Numbered from the stretch's first letter, positions 10,309 through 21,115 are shown. The stretch is 64,000 nucleotides of DNA from Ceratotherium simum simum (GCF_000283155.1 NW_004454240.1:3324271-3388270), one strand, 5' to 3'. Notes: generated from the letters alone by a model not told the origin. Made by a program: numbers and translations.

Positions 10309-11049
10309 GGGCTCTGCTCTGGGGCAGAGTGTCTATGAGTGCCAGCCTCCCTCTAGGCAGGCCCTGAGAGATGGGAGATGCCCAGTGGGGGAAGCCCTGG
10401 GGTCCCTCACTGGCCCTCCTGCCCACCCCTCTCCCTGCAGCCAGCGGGGAAGATCTGTCCTTGGGTGTGGGAAGTGGCCTGGGGACATCTGGCAGAAATT
10501 TGCGGCGGCTTCGGGACAGCTTTGCCCTGTTAGGGGAGTTCAAAGGAAATCTCCTAGGAGGCCCAGCTCTCCTAAGTGCAGAGGCACAGGCAGGGGTGGC
10601 CCCAACCAGGACTGCCACCTTGGGTTCATCTGCCTATGTCCTCTGGGACCAAGGCCCTGGAGCACAGTGCTGGCTGAGATAGGGAGCTGAGGCAAGCTCA
10701 GGCTGCCCTTTGCTCATTCTGTGAGTGGCACTGCATCAACTCCTGGTCTTCCTGCTCTGCTATGAGATACTGCTCTTGGATGAAGCTTTAAGAGCCACCT
10801 TGAGCCTGAGATGTTAGTGACCAAGGCACCTGCTTCCCCTTCACCCCCAGGCCTAGGACTGGCAGGGTTCCAGGGTCAAAGTGGCAGTTATGTAGCAAGG
10901 ATCTTCCAGGAAAATCCCAAATCCCAACATGTGGTCCCGTTAGCTCCACAAAAACATCAAAATGAGCCTCAAATATCAACATTTTTGAATTCAAATGTCA
11001 AAGGCCTTTCTTGGCACCCCTGAACTCACTCCACTGAATCTGCATCTGA

Positions 11050-11215
11050 GTTATTTCTATGTTTCAGTCTCTGTCCTGTCACTTATTAGGCTTTGTGGCC
11101 CCGGGCAAGTCAAGCCCTTTCCCTTCTCAGATACCATTTTCCTCATCTTTCAACTGAGGAACTAGGTTAGAATCTAATTGCCCTTGAGGCCACTTCTGGC
11201 TGTGACATTCCCTGT
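11050..11215 (+). mobile_element. MIR SINE, diverged
   Basis: 'CCTGTCACTTATTAGGCTTT' followed by 'GTGGCCCCGGGCAAGTCAAG' and 'TTTTCCTCATCTTTCAACTG' keeps the forward MIR order, with many substitutions. Confidence 0.65.
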
Positions 11216-11299
11216 TGGACATTACACAGGGCTTGACAGGCGTGGGACCTCTGAGCCCTCAGCCCTTCCTCTCCAGGAGCTCGTGGATTGGAGCCATCG

Positions 11300-11510
11300 A
11301 CTCTGCAACCAGACAGATCTTGACTGAAGTCCGACGCTCTTCTTCCTGGATGTGTGACTGTGGGAAAGTCACTCTTCCTCTCTAAGCGTCACTTTCTCAA
11401 CTCTACAACAAAGCCACTGAAGCCCTCTTGAGTGGTTTTGAGAATGAAATGAAGCCACGTGTGGAGTGCCTAAATCAGTGCCTGGCCCAGAGCAGGGGCC
11501 GAGGAAATGT
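11300..11510 (+). mobile_element. MIR SINE, diverged
   Basis: 'GATGTGTGACTGTGGGAAAG' is followed by 'CACTTTCTCAACTCTACAA', then 'GAATGAAATGAAGCCACGTG' and the 3' 'AATCAGTGCCTGGCCCAGAG'. The order matches a forward MIR. It has the same orientation as its neighbour at 11050. Confidence 0.75.
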
Positions 11511-12660
11511 GTGTGGGAAGAAGAGGCCACAAGGTGCTCTGAGGAGCCAGGACCTGTTCCCCATCACTGAGCTCTCTGGACCCCCTGGAGACAGGAGCTC
11601 AGGGAACACGACCCTCGCCCTCCTGAGGAGTGGGGCTGCCCTGTACCAGCCCTGGAAAAGAGTTTCTTTCCGCAGCAAGTGTAAAGGCAGTGACGCTGGC
11701 CCCAGGCAGCAGAGTGTCTGCCTCCTGCTGCTGGCCACAGGACTAGCGCTGGCCCCCAAGTGGCCTCTAGCCAGTGCCCACAGCCCTGCCTCACCAGGCC
11801 TGGGACCAAAAAGGAAATGGCTGGCTCCAGGCCCCGAGTTCCTGGCCCTCTCATTTTTCTCTGTATGCAGACTGGCCCATGGTTTGGTGGGAGCGTGCTT
11901 CGGGGTTTTTGTTCAGCCTCGCCATCTCATTACCAGCATGGGCACAAGCAGAGAAGGGGCCAGAGGGGACAAAGGACACCACCCATGTGCAGACACCTGA
12001 CCTCTTTTCCTCCCACTTCCTTCTCTCTCTTGTTGTAATTCCCCCACCCTCCCTTCCCTTTCTTACTCTTTCTTCCTCTCCCATCTGTCTTTCTTCTCTG
12101 CACTCCGCTTCCCTCTCTGCATGATCTGTCCCATGTCTCTGTCTTGACTTTTGTCTGTTTTGGTTTTCTTCAGCCTCTGGTATTCCACGTCTGTACCTGG
12201 CCTGCCCTCGGAGTAAGCACACGGGAAAGGGAGCTAGTACTGCTCCTGGTAGCAGTACCAGTGCCAGACTCGGGCTGGCATCCTGAATAGCATGAGTTTT
12301 AGTGGCCCATAGACTCCAATGGATGACATGAGAATAACAAACACACACAGCTTTCTTCCTGGTACAGAGTCGGTGCTTAGGAAATGTGAGTTCCATTCCT
12401 ACCTTCCTCCTGATGCTTTCCTTTTCTGGTATTTTGGCCTCTGAACCACACTCAGGCTTGGAAAAGTCTTAGGACTCACCTTTAGTCAAAAATCTCAGCT
12501 CTGAGCCAAGATGGAGAGCACAAGATCCCTTGTTGTCTCTCCACGAATCTCCTGGCCTCCTTTTGCATGTGGTCATCACCAGACACAGGTCCTTGGCCTC
12601 TACTCCATCCATCGTCCTCTCCTTCCTTGGAAGCCCTTGCCCTCCTCTGAGAGTGCAGGA
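11511..12660. other. Unannotated sequence, no gene supported
   Basis: Frames of 190 (11428-12000, plus) and 181 residues (11851-12396, minus) overlap here on opposite strands. Both have biased composition, and the plus frame begins inside a MIR. The segment 12000-12120 is pyrimidine-rich. No domain or splice structure is evident. Confidence 0.4.
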
Positions 12661-12664
12661 CAAG

Positions 12665-12984
12665 TGTTAGAAAGTTCATCCATTCCACAAGGATTTAAGG
12701 GGAATCCACTACGTGCCAGGACCTGTGGACAAAAATAACCATGGCCCTAGCTTCATGGAGCTTCCTAAACAGTGAGGGAGATAGACATAGAACAAGAAGT
12801 TACAGCTAGATGAGCATTTTGCCAGAGCAAGCCCAGAGTGCCCTGGGATTGTAACTGAGAGGCCTGCCCTAGGCTAGGGTTCAGGGGTGAACTCTTAGAG
12901 GAGGTGCTGTTCAAGCCAAGGCTGGAAAAGTCAGCAGAGGCCAGACTGAGAAGAGTTCCGAAATCACTCCTGTGTCCCTAATAG
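12665..12984 (-). mobile_element. L2 LINE, first part of an interrupted copy
   Basis: Reverse L2 blocks: 'ATCCATTCCACAAGGATTTA', 'CTACGTGCCAGGACCTGTGG', 'GCTTCATGGAGCTTCCTAAA', then the 'AGGAGGTGCTGTTCAAGCC' segment. The copy resumes beyond the MIR at 12985-13225. Confidence 0.7.
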
Positions 12985-13225
12985 TAACAGTTTTGTGCAA
13001 AGCCCTTTTTCAGTGTCTTACAGGTATCAGTTCATTTAATGTTCTCAGCCACCTTAAGAGCAAGATTTATTATTGGCCCCATTTCTCAGATGAGGACACT
13101 GAGGCTCAGAGAAGTAAAATGACTTGCCCAAGGTCATGGTGCAAGGTCATAGTAGGTGCAGAAGCCAGATCCCAGGCAGTCTGGCTGCAGAGCCTGATTT
13201 CTGTTCTCAACACCTCCTGCAACAG
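12985..13225 (-). mobile_element. MIR SINE inserted in L2
   Basis: The core 'CAGATGAGGACACTGAGGC' is followed by 'AATGACTTGCCCAAGGTCAT' and 'CAGGCAGTCTGGCTGCAGAG', in reverse MIR orientation. It splits a reverse L2, so it is the younger of the two. Confidence 0.85.
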
Positions 13226-13482
13226 GAAGGAACTAGAAGCAATGGAAACCAGGGAAGGGTTTAAACGGGAGGGGTCCCACCAGCGATGTGCTAATGAAAG
13301 CACGTCCTGGCAGTATGGACAGTAGTCTGCAGGGTGGCAGCAGTGGAAAGAGGACATTCAGTGAGGAGGCCACTGTAGCAGTGCAGGTGAGAAATGATAG
13401 TGGCTTGGGTTTGAGTGGCGGCAGTGGCATGGGGACCAGGGAGATGGAGTTGGGAGTTATTTTGGAGGCAGGGTTGAAAGGA
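13226..13482 (-). mobile_element. L2 LINE, second part of the interrupted copy
   Basis: 'GGAAGGGTTTAAACGGGAGG', 'GAGGAGGCCACTGTAGCAGT' and 'GTGAGAAATGATAGTGGCTT' match the L2 sequence internal to the part left of the MIR, in the same reverse orientation. Confidence 0.65.
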
Positions 13483-13486
13483 CTAA

Positions 13487-13678
13487 TGGTAATGTTTGCA
13501 TAGCACTTTCCAGGTTACCTCACACTTCCATGTGCATTATTTAATTTGATTCACTCAAGATCCCTGTCAAGTGGCTAAAGCAAGGATCAATATTATTCCT
13601 GTTCTACACATAAGAGAAGTGAGGCCTAGAGAGGGGCAGCAACTTATTCAAGATCGCAGTTACAAATGTGTGTGTTCC
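13487..13678 (-). mobile_element. MIR-type SINE, diverged
   Basis: 'GTTTGCATAGCACTTTCCAG' is followed by 'TGCATTATTTAATTTGATTC' and 'ACATAAGAGAAGTGAGGCCT', which gives the reverse MIR-family order, probably a MIR3-like variant. Confidence 0.6.
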
Positions 13679-13858
13679 AGCTACTGCATGTGTTCCTGAG
13701 AGCACGTGTGGGCACCTGCACCCATGCAGTCATGCATGAGAACATGCATATGTCACGCAAGTGCCTAGGTGTGTGAGTGCACATGTGCATGCAGATATGT
13801 GCAGGCACATGTGGACATGTGAGTGCCTTGTGCAGGTGATTGCATGTATCCTGTTGTC
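13679..13858. repeat. Imperfect TG/CA alternating tract
   Basis: About 180 bases dominated by short TGTG, CATG, GCAC and TGCA words with alternating purine and pyrimidine, interrupted often. Long alternating tracts of this kind are candidates for left-handed DNA. No gene is seen. Confidence 0.6.
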
Positions 13859-14047
13859 TGCTACCTTAGGGGGGCTCCTGGGCTACAAACTTGGCCCTTA
13901 GCGGGCTCTTGGGTGGCTGAGTGTGCAGGAAGGGCACAGCCAGCCATGCCCGTTGATGAAGACATAGGACCATGGAGGGGATCTTGGGGTTGAAAGCTGA
14001 GGATCCATGGCCTCATGGATCTGGGGGGCTCTTGTGTTGGTGAGTCC

Positions 14048-14300
14048 AACAGAATAATAATCCTTAAAGTTGTTGAGCACTTACTATGTGTCAGGCCCTG
14101 CACTCAGCCTGTCACATGCATGATATCAATGCATTCTTACAACCCTATAAGGTACCTACAGTGATCTCCCTTTATAGATGAGGAAACAGAGGATGACTAA
14201 CGTGCCCAAGGTCATACAGCTGGTAAGCTGTGGAGTCAGGCTTTGACACTAGTTCCGCCTGACTCTGAAGCTCATGTTCTTAAACCACTCCGTTACTCCA
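14048..14300 (-). mobile_element. MIR SINE, nearly full length
   Basis: 'GAGCACTTACTATGTGTCAG', 'ACAACCCTATAAGGTACCTA', 'TAGATGAGGAAACAGAGGAT', 'AAGGTCATACAGCTGGTAAG' and 'CATGTTCTTAAACCACTCCG' run in the reverse MIR order across about 250 bases. Confidence 0.9.
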
Positions 14301-14382
14301 CTGCACAGACACAAGCACGCACATAGACACAGACACACGAGCGCCCGCATCTGCAGGATGTACGCACAGACACACAGGGAGC
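14301..14382 (+). repeat. Imperfect CA-rich tract
   Basis: Repeated CACAGACACA, CACGCACATA and CACACGAGC words abut the MIR, a common site of microsatellite growth. Confidence 0.6.
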
Positions 14383-15200
14383 TGGCACTTCAGAGTAACC
14401 TGGAAACGGACTCCAGAGCTGGACTCCACCCTTACCCGCATGCTGGGAGCACAGGGCTGGAGCCAAGGTTGGGCAGCCCCACACCCTTCCCCCTCCTCAA
14501 GGCCTGGGCCCTGACCCTGCTGCTCCTGAGATTGGCTATCTCGGGACTAGCTCAGGTTTCTGGCCTCTGGCCTCCAGGCTCTGGGCTTCAGACAGCCAGT
14601 GAAAATTTATGGCTTGAGAAAGTTCTTGCAAATCCAATCCCTGCATCCCCCCTTTCCTACCTTGCATGGTTTATAAAGATACTGGGTTCCCCCTCCTCCT
14701 GCTCCTGCCACCTCCATCCCACCCCCTTTGTCTCTGGCCAAGGCAATTCCCCTCAGCTCCCCGTCTCCCTGCCTGCTGACCTTGCCTACCTCGGTTGAAC
14801 TCACCACACAGCCTCAAATTGCAGATAAAATTCCTTCTCATTTCTTCCCTCTCGTCCTGGCCATGAAAGCTGAGGAAGGCATGTGTGTGTGAGACTGTGT
14901 CTGCGTGCGTGCACGTGCTTGCGTGTCCAGCAGGGCTGGGGCAGAGCCATGTAGGGTAGGGGATGTGCATCTGGGGTCTGGTGGGGAGGAGGCATTGCAA
15001 ATATGTGGAGGGTATGCCCTTTCATGTTTGTGGGGCCAGCACTGGGCCTGGGCCACTGAGCATGAACACCAATATTTGTCTCATAAATGTGTGTGTGCAT
15101 GACGTGTGTGGATGTGCACATATATTTCTCTTGTATGTACGGACTGTGGGGCTGTGAACTTAGCCTTAATTGCAAAAAAATCTACAAGCTGTAGTCAGAA
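14383..15200. other. Unannotated sequence with GT-rich patches
   Basis: No gene seen. GT-rich patches lie at about 14880-14925 and 15085-15120. They give Cys/Val- or Thr/His-rich chance frames on the two strands. Confidence 0.35.
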
Positions 15201-15204
15201 AGGC

Positions 15205-15442
15205 AGTATATCAGAAGGGTCAAGAGTGTGGACTTTGGGCCAGTCTGTCATTTACTAGCCGCATAACCTCGAACAAATAACTTCCTCTTTCTGTGCCTCA
15301 GTTTCCTCATCTGTGATATGGAGGTGATAATAATAATTCCTACGTCAAAGGGTTGTTGTGAAGAATATAAGAATAGAAATGCTTACGACAGTACATGGCA
15401 CAAAGTAGGTGATCCATAGATGTTAGCTATTACTATGTGGAT
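15205..15442 (+). mobile_element. MIR SINE, nearly full length
   Basis: 'GTCAAGAGTGTGGACTTTGG', 'GTGCCTCAGTTTCCTCATCT', 'GGGTTGTTGTGAAGAATATA' and 'GTACATGGCACAAAGTAGGT' are in forward MIR order. Confidence 0.92.
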
Positions 15443-15449
15443 GAAGGAG

Positions 15450-15680
15450 AGAAAATTCATATTGACTGGGCTCTTGCCACATGCCCTGCATGGGACTTAG
15501 CACTTTACATTATTACCTCATTTAGTTCCAGCAGTTGGAACAGTGCCTGGCCCACTGAAAATGTCCCATACATATTTGCTGAATGAATGAATGGAGCCTC
15601 ATAAAACCCTATGAAGAGAGGACTTTTACAGATGGGGAAACCAAGACTAAGAAAGGCTAAGTTCCACGCGGAGCTGGCCT
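15450..15680 (-). mobile_element. MIR SINE interrupted by an L2 3' end
   Basis: The outer parts ('TTAGCACTTTACATTATTAC' on the left, 'CAGATGGGGAAACCAAGACT' on the right) are a reverse MIR. Positions about 15539-15590 between them are a forward L2 terminus with 'ACAGTGCCTGGCCCACTGAA' and TGAATGAATGAATGG. Confidence 0.7.
15539..15592 (+). mobile_element. L2 3' end fragment inside a MIR
   Basis: A 54-bp L2 terminus including 'CATATTTGCTGAATGAATGA' interrupts the MIR between its central and 5' portions. Either a severely truncated L2 inserted here or the junction is a chance arrangement of two fragments. Confidence 0.55.
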
Positions 15681-16084
15681 GATGACTATAGATCTTGGTC
15701 ACAAGAATGTGCTTACAACTGCTTCAGGTAAATCATGTGGGAGGAGAGGAGTCAAGAAGTGACTTTCCCCCTCTACATACAGATATGGATATGGGCAGAG
15801 GTAGAGACACCCATGGGTACGCATGTGCACACACTTAAGTGGACCAGGCTCCCCTAGAAGTGGAGGAGGTTCTGGGAAAGGTGAGAGAAGGTTTGCTTTT
15901 GCATAGTTGAAGATAGCTCCTTCTAGGGGAAGGAGGCCAATGCAGGTGGTGGAATGCTAAGCCCAGACGTTGAGAGGTAGGAGAGCTGCTTAGGATCAGT
16001 GGTCTCCTGGAACCTGGGCAAAGAAAGCCAGAACCTGAAATACGAGCTCCAACTCCTGGAATGTCACAATTGGAACGGCACTTG
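15681..16084. other. Unannotated sequence, no gene seen
   Basis: About 400 bases without a recognised repeat. The 88-residue minus frame here has no motif. Confidence 0.3.
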
Positions 16085-16200
16085 GAGTTCACCAAGACCA
16101 CCCTCCATCAGGTTATTGATGAGGAAACTGAGGCCCAGAAAAGGCAAGGTGCAGACAGTGGACCAGGGGCAGATCTGGGACAGTAGTCCTGGATTAGAGA
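16085..16200 (-). mobile_element. MIR SINE fragment
   Basis: 'TTGATGAGGAAACTGAGGCC' is followed by 'CAGAAAAGGCAAGGTGCAG', giving the reverse MIR core; the rest is lost. Confidence 0.7.
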
Positions 16201-17225
16201 CAGCCAGGCTCAGAAATGTCAGGAAAAGCCAGCTTTTGGGTCCTGGCTGGAAGAGTCATCCAAGGGAGAGAAGGCGAGGGCTGGGCCCTGTCTGCACTGG
16301 CTGGAGACGGCCTCATCCCAGGCCTGGACCAGAGAGCAGGGATGGACCCTAGTGTGGCTTTCCCTTACAGTCCAGGCTGGCTCTTGGAAGGGAGAAGGGC
16401 AAAGGCGGAGGCAAGGGGCCTCAGCAGCTGCCCAGAATATACCTAGGCTCGCCAGGGTCCCCAGGGGCACTGCCTGGCCCTGGCAGCCTGCAGAGGGCTG
16501 GGGCTGCCCTGGCCCTTGTTTGTTGTCTCTCACTCCTGCCAAGAGGAAGCTGTTCTGGATGGAGACACAAGAGAGAGATTTGTCACTGGTTGCCCCTGGC
16601 TCCCACTCTGATATGCCAGCCAACAGAGTGGCTCCCTGCTCAACACTTGCCCCACCTGCAAAGTCACTTGGTAACTGGCTCCCTAGAGGGCCCAGAGCCA
16701 GGCTCTGGCTGCACTGCCCCATGCTGGAGTGTCAAATCTGGAGACTTCTGCTCCCTCAGCTACCTCTCCTCCATCTTCTTGCACACATGGAGGGGCCAAG
16801 CTGGGAGGTACCTCGGAGACCATTGGTACAGCCACCTCCAGCCCCACTTCCACATCATAGACAGGACCAGGGACTCAGCCAAGGGCACGTGGAGTCTGTA
16901 GCAAATCTGGGACTGGCAGCCAGGCTTCCTCACCCCGGGCCACACCCTTCTTGCTCGTAGAACCAACTACTCCCTGTGCTGAAGCTCTGGTGTCTGACCC
17001 CAGGCCAGCCTAAGCCCCTGTGAACTCGGCCCCCCAGTCCTGCCAGAGAGCACAGGGAGGAGCCCTGGGGTGACACGGACCCCTGCAGTCCTGGTCCAGC
17101 TCCCTCTGAGCGGGGACTCCCTCCACCCACCCTGCCCTACCAGGCACAGGGGCACCTGAGCTGCTCTGAGGGGATTTGGTCTGGTCTGGGCCAGATGGGG
17201 TGGGGGAGATGTGGGGAAATGGAAG
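16201..17225. other. GC-rich sequence, possible MIR remnant, no gene supported
   Basis: The segment at about 16795-16935 shows a weak reverse MIR resemblance ('GACTCAGCCAAGGGCACGTG'). The 202-residue plus frame at 16352-16960 crosses it. Its composition (Pro/Leu/Gly/Arg) and an opposing 167-residue minus frame argue against coding. Confidence 0.4.
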
Positions 17226-17227
17226 TG

Positions 17228-17412
17228 GGGGTTTAATAATAATAGCCCAATGTATTGAGCACTACTACGTGCCAGACACAGTGCTTTGCACACATGATCT
17301 CATGTCAAGGCTCCTAAGGGCCACATAACATGAGCAAGTAAGCTAGGGACTGGATCTCAATCAGATCAGCCTGATTCTCTATCTAGTGCTCTTTCCACTG
17401 TATCATATGTAA
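17228..17412 (-). mobile_element. MIR SINE with shortened centre
   Basis: 'TATTGAGCACTACTACGTGC' followed by 'CAGTGCTTTGCACACATGAT' and the head-end 'CTAGTGCTCTTTCCACTGTA' are reverse MIR. The central GAGGAAACTGAGG core is missing. Confidence 0.75.
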
Positions 17413-18412
17413 TCACAAGTTCTGATAATTCTGGCTGACAGGAGATTTGAAACATTGAGTAGTCCATGCCCCTGACCTCCAGCTGGCACACACCTGAGTC
17501 ACCCAAGGACCCAGAGACTGGGCCCTGTCATTCCCAGCAGCTGGGACCAGAACGCCACTGCTTCCATACACAACAGCAGTGTTGTCCCTGTGGGAGTCTC
17601 TCAGGAGCCAGCCAAGCTCCATTCTAAGACAAACCACCCATGAAACAGAGGACAAGAGTCAAATGCCCACTGAACCCTTGGTGGCTCAGTTTTTGACTGT
17701 GGGGGTGGCACGCTGCCAACTGAAGATGATGTCTTTGAAATCATCCCATCTTCTGACCCTTCAGTCCTCTGGGCTACCTGAAAGAGGCTTCACCTGGGAG
17801 GGTTTAGAAGAGCAGAGGAAGGAACTTAGCTATGAGGAAGTGAGAAGATATTTCAGACCTATAAAGTATGAGAATGAAGAGAGAAGAGAGTGTCACCAGT
17901 CTAGTAGGCCAGTCCCCAAAGCATGCTGTGGGCAAAATGACTCTAGCCAATGGGACAGGGGAGAGGGCTGAAACTGCATGTGGCTGAGGGCCACCTCCCA
18001 AGGAGGGTGATAGTCAACTCAATGGTAGTGTTTAAGAAGGGGAGGGCAAGGTAGGCTCGGCAAGGCAGAGGCTGAGTGGATGAATGGAGGTCTTGAAGCC
18101 GAAGTGACATTTTATGTCAGGCCACTGGCACCCATTCTGAATGATTCTTCTGTTGAGAGAACAAGACCCCTGGTGGGGAGTAGGGAAAAGGGGCTGAGGG
18201 GAAGGAGCTGGTGAGAGCAAGGCTCACCTGGTGGGGTTCAGAACTGGGCTCCACCTCTAGCAACAGGCCAGGTGGAAACTGATATCCATTTCCTCAAGGG
18301 GGGATAAGATGATGTCAAATCTCACCCTAACCTGAGTACAGTGCAGCAGAAACTCCTGGGAGCTCTGGTCCCCACTCCATTCAACCCAGCCCCTTTTTGA
18401 ACCAGTGTTTCC
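17413..18412. other. Unannotated sequence, no gene supported
   Basis: About 1 kb without a recognised repeat. The 130-residue plus frame at 17579-17971 has no motif and no splice-site context that I can support. Confidence 0.35.
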
Positions 18413-18414
18413 CC

Positions 18415-18655
18415 ACCTATGAAATGGCAAGAATAATAGCTCCACTCACTGAGTACTTACCAAACTGCTTTACTTGGATTAAGCCTCCCAACAACTCTCT
18501 GAGGTAATTACTACTAGTATTCTGTTGTACAGATGGGGACACTGAGGCACAGAGATATGAAGTCACTTTGCTCAAGGTCACCTGCCTAAGAAGCAGTTGA
18601 GACTGAGATTGGGTGTCTGGCTCCAGAGTCCATGTCCTCAGCCACCACTCTACAG
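18415..18655 (-). mobile_element. MIR SINE, nearly full length
   Basis: 'CTCACTGAGTACTTACCAAA', 'CAGATGGGGACACTGAGGCA', 'TTGCTCAAGGTCACCTGCCT' and the head 'GGCTCCAGAGTCCATGTCCT' give a full reverse MIR. Confidence 0.88.
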
Positions 18656-18780
18656 TCCCTCTCCTCATGGTAATCCTACGAGGATCAAACCAGATGGTGA
18701 ATGTACAGTGCTCAGCTCCATGCCTGCTCCACCATGGAGGCTCCATAAATGGATGGTAGCTGTTCCAATTAAGCACTCAG
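18656..18780 (+). mobile_element. MIR SINE 3' portion
   Basis: 'GAGGATCAAACCAGATGGTG' and 'ACAGTGCTCAGCTCCATGCC', ending with a variant of the 3' terminus, 'CTCCATAAATGGATGGTAGC', show a forward MIR tail next to the opposed MIR. Confidence 0.6.
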
Positions 18781-19385
18781 TAACACTTGACTGATTGGAT
18801 CCTGGCAGCCGCTGAGATGAGAGGGAAACCATGTAGGATGCAGGGGGGAGTGGCCCTATTTGTAGAACAGAAACTGAAATGCAGGGAGAGAAGCCCACCC
18901 CAGAAGGCCAGGGGCAGGATTCTAAAAAAAGCAAGATTCTCTGAGGGCAGAGGTCCTGGTGCAGGTGCCCAGAGATGATAGAGGCTGAGGAGGGCAGCTG
19001 AAAGTTGGTGAAAGTGGTCCCATACCTGCAGGAGGCCCTGGGGTACCACCAGGCCCAGCTGACCCAGAGATGTCAGGCAAGTCCCCTAGCCCCCAGGTAG
19101 GGAGCAGTGCAACCTGGAGGGAATGCTGTCCCCATCCCTGGAGCTGAGGGCCAGTCAGAAAAATTAGGGACAGGCATGGGCCTCGAGAGAGCTGCTAACA
19201 AGGTCTGGAGGGAAGCTGTGGCTGCCCCTCTCTGAGGAGGGGATCAGAAGGCAGAGATGGTAACCTGTGAGGAGCTATCATACCTGCCAGGCCCAGGTCC
19301 CAGGGTCCTGCCCAGTATCCCTCCCACCACTTTCTTCTCCAACCTAGCTCCTGTCCATTGGGTTTTTTTGGACCTCCCAGCCCCA
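18781..19385. other. Unannotated sequence, no gene seen
   Basis: About 600 bases with no recognised repeat, motif or RNA gene. Confidence 0.35.
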
Positions 19386-19389
19386 GGAC

Positions 19390-19505
19390 ACGAGTTCTAT
19401 TTATTATCCTCATTTTTCTGAATAGGAAACTGAGGTCCAAGTTCACACAGTGAGGGGGTGGCCAAGCTAGAAATTGAAGTGAAGTCTGTCTGCCTTCCAG
19501 GCTGC
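19390..19505 (-). mobile_element. MIR SINE fragment
   Basis: 'TTTATTATCCTCATTTTTCT' is followed by 'GAATAGGAAACTGAGGTCCA' and 'AGTTCACACAGTGAGGGGGT', in reverse MIR order. Confidence 0.75.
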
Positions 19506-19589
19506 TGCCCAGCCAGGCTCCACTATTGCCTTCCATCTGTAGCCCACAGCCCGCCACTCAACCAGAGAGAACCTGGAGCACATGCTCCT

Positions 19590-19695
19590 AGCCCCAGCTC
19601 TGGATTTGCAGCATGACCCTGGGTAAGTTCTTTCTGCTCTCTGGGCCTCTCTCTCCCAGGTGTACTATGAGGGGGTTGGATGCACTTCCCTGCAG
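19590..19695 (+). mobile_element. MIR SINE fragment
   Basis: 'CAGCATGACCCTGGGTAAGT' then 'TCTGGGCCTCTCTCTCCCAG' matches the central forward MIR. This GTAAGT is not a splice donor; it is the usual MIR 'gggcaagt' block. Confidence 0.6.
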
Positions 19696-20324
19696 CTTCC
19701 AGAGGCAGCCAAATGTTCTTCTTTGCTGCCTCATGATCACAGCATGTCCAGTTCCCACCCCCAAGCTCCTTCAGTACATAAACCATGGCTTCCAGTGAAA
19801 GGCTTAGGCAGGCCTGGGGCAAGCCCTGTCCCACCACTTCCTGCTGAGGAATCTTAAGCAGGTCATTATCAATCTCATGGTGCTCCTCCCATGCCCAGCT
19901 ATAGCAAGTCCTGCTTTGGGTGCACCCTCCAGAACCGTTGTAGGCCTCATATACAACGGTAGCGGTGGTCCTCGCACACAGTAAAGTACCACGCTGGGAG
20001 CAGGCCCTGGCCCAGGGCAGGCACTGTCGCTTTCTCTGAACCAGTTGCTCAGCCCATATCCTCCCCTGGCCGAGGGTCATTGTGGTTGTTTCCCTGGATG
20101 TTTTGGTCCTGCCCTCTCTGAGACTCTGCCCCCTCTACCTGCACCCAGAGGTCCCTGGGCCCAGCACTGCTTCATCCTACTGTGGGATCAGGTTCAATCA
20201 GGGGTGGGTAGGGTCCCTGACATTCTTGGCACAAGGTAACCCAAAGGCCTGGAGATAGGGCATGACAAACCCTGCCAGAGCCAAGCCTAAGGGCTGAGCC
20301 AATAATACCAGAGGGTCAGGCATT
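19696..20324. other. Unannotated sequence, no gene seen
   Basis: About 630 bases. The 185-residue minus frame (19523-20080) runs through flanking MIR fragments and has no domain. Confidence 0.35.
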
Positions 20325-20675
20325 CTTGCTGTGACCCACAGACCTTGCACATGCTGGTCCCTCTGCTGAGACCACTGTTCCTTTCTGCCCCTGTCTTCTG
20401 CTGGATAATGCCATCCCACCTTTCAGTTCCCAGTTTAGATATCACCTCCTCCAGGAAGCCTCCCTGACCCTACATCTGGGTTGGGTTCTCTCTACTGAAC
20501 TCCCACAGCTCTCTGACCAAACTGTATTGTAATTATTTAACTGTCTGCCCCACTAGACCGGGAGTCCCTTGAGGGTGAGCCCTGTTTAGTTCAAAGCTGT
20601 ATCCCTGGCATCTAGCACAGAGTCTGGCATAGAGTAGATAGGTGAATTATTGGTGAGTTAATTAATGGATGGATG
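20325..20675 (+). mobile_element. L2 LINE 3' end
   Basis: 'GACCTTGCACATGCTGGTCC', 'CAGGAAGCCTCCCTGACCCT', 'CTAGACCGGGAGTCCCTTGA' and a terminal 'CACAGAGTCTGGCATAGAGT' with a TGGATGAATGAATGG tail are in forward L2 order. Confidence 0.8.
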
Positions 20676-21110
20676 AATGAATGGTGCCCCACTGGGGGGC
20701 CTGGTCTTTCCTCCAAGAGTGGGGAATTACTGAGCTCAGATCTTTTCTGGGATCTCTCCACTGCTCTGATTTTTGGGTATCATCTGTTTTTCTCACATGC
20801 AACTGGCAGGGGGTGCTAGGTCCTACACCCAAGGTTTCCTCTCTTCGAGATCTAGACCTCAAGCAGGCTAGCCTAGTGCCCTTGTCACTGCTGCTGCCTT
20901 CTTCCACTGAGTCTGACCTCTATTCAGGGCTACCCAGCCCATTTCCAAGCAGGCTTATCTGAGCAGGCCTGAAGGCTATTGCCCCTTCCCCCACCAGAGT
21001 TCTGCTTCTTGCCACCCTGACTCACTTCCTTGTCCCAGGACAACTCTTTCCACAAGCCAGCTCCCCAGGCCCCACCTCAGTCTCTAAGGCCCATTCATGG
21101 ACCTCCCTTG
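20676..21110. other. Unannotated sequence, no gene seen
   Basis: About 430 bases with no recognised repeat or coding signal. Confidence 0.3.
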
Positions 21111-21115
21111 GGACA

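Larger units (their letters stand above)
9263..11045. other. GC-rich unannotated sequence, no gene supported
   Basis: About 1.8 kb without a recognised repeat apart from the G-rich and hairpin features listed inside it. A pyrimidine run ending in CTGCAG at 10423-10440 resembles a splice acceptor, and a 103-codon plus frame (10371-10682) continues past it. No donor, domain or partner exon is identifiable. Confidence 0.4.

Noticed and set aside
11428..12000. 190-codon plus-strand frame
   Set aside because: Starts inside a MIR and shows no domain; two minus frames overlap it.
16352..16960. 202-codon plus-strand frame
   Set aside because: GC-rich chance frame crossing a weak MIR; an opposing 167-codon frame exists at 16219-16722.
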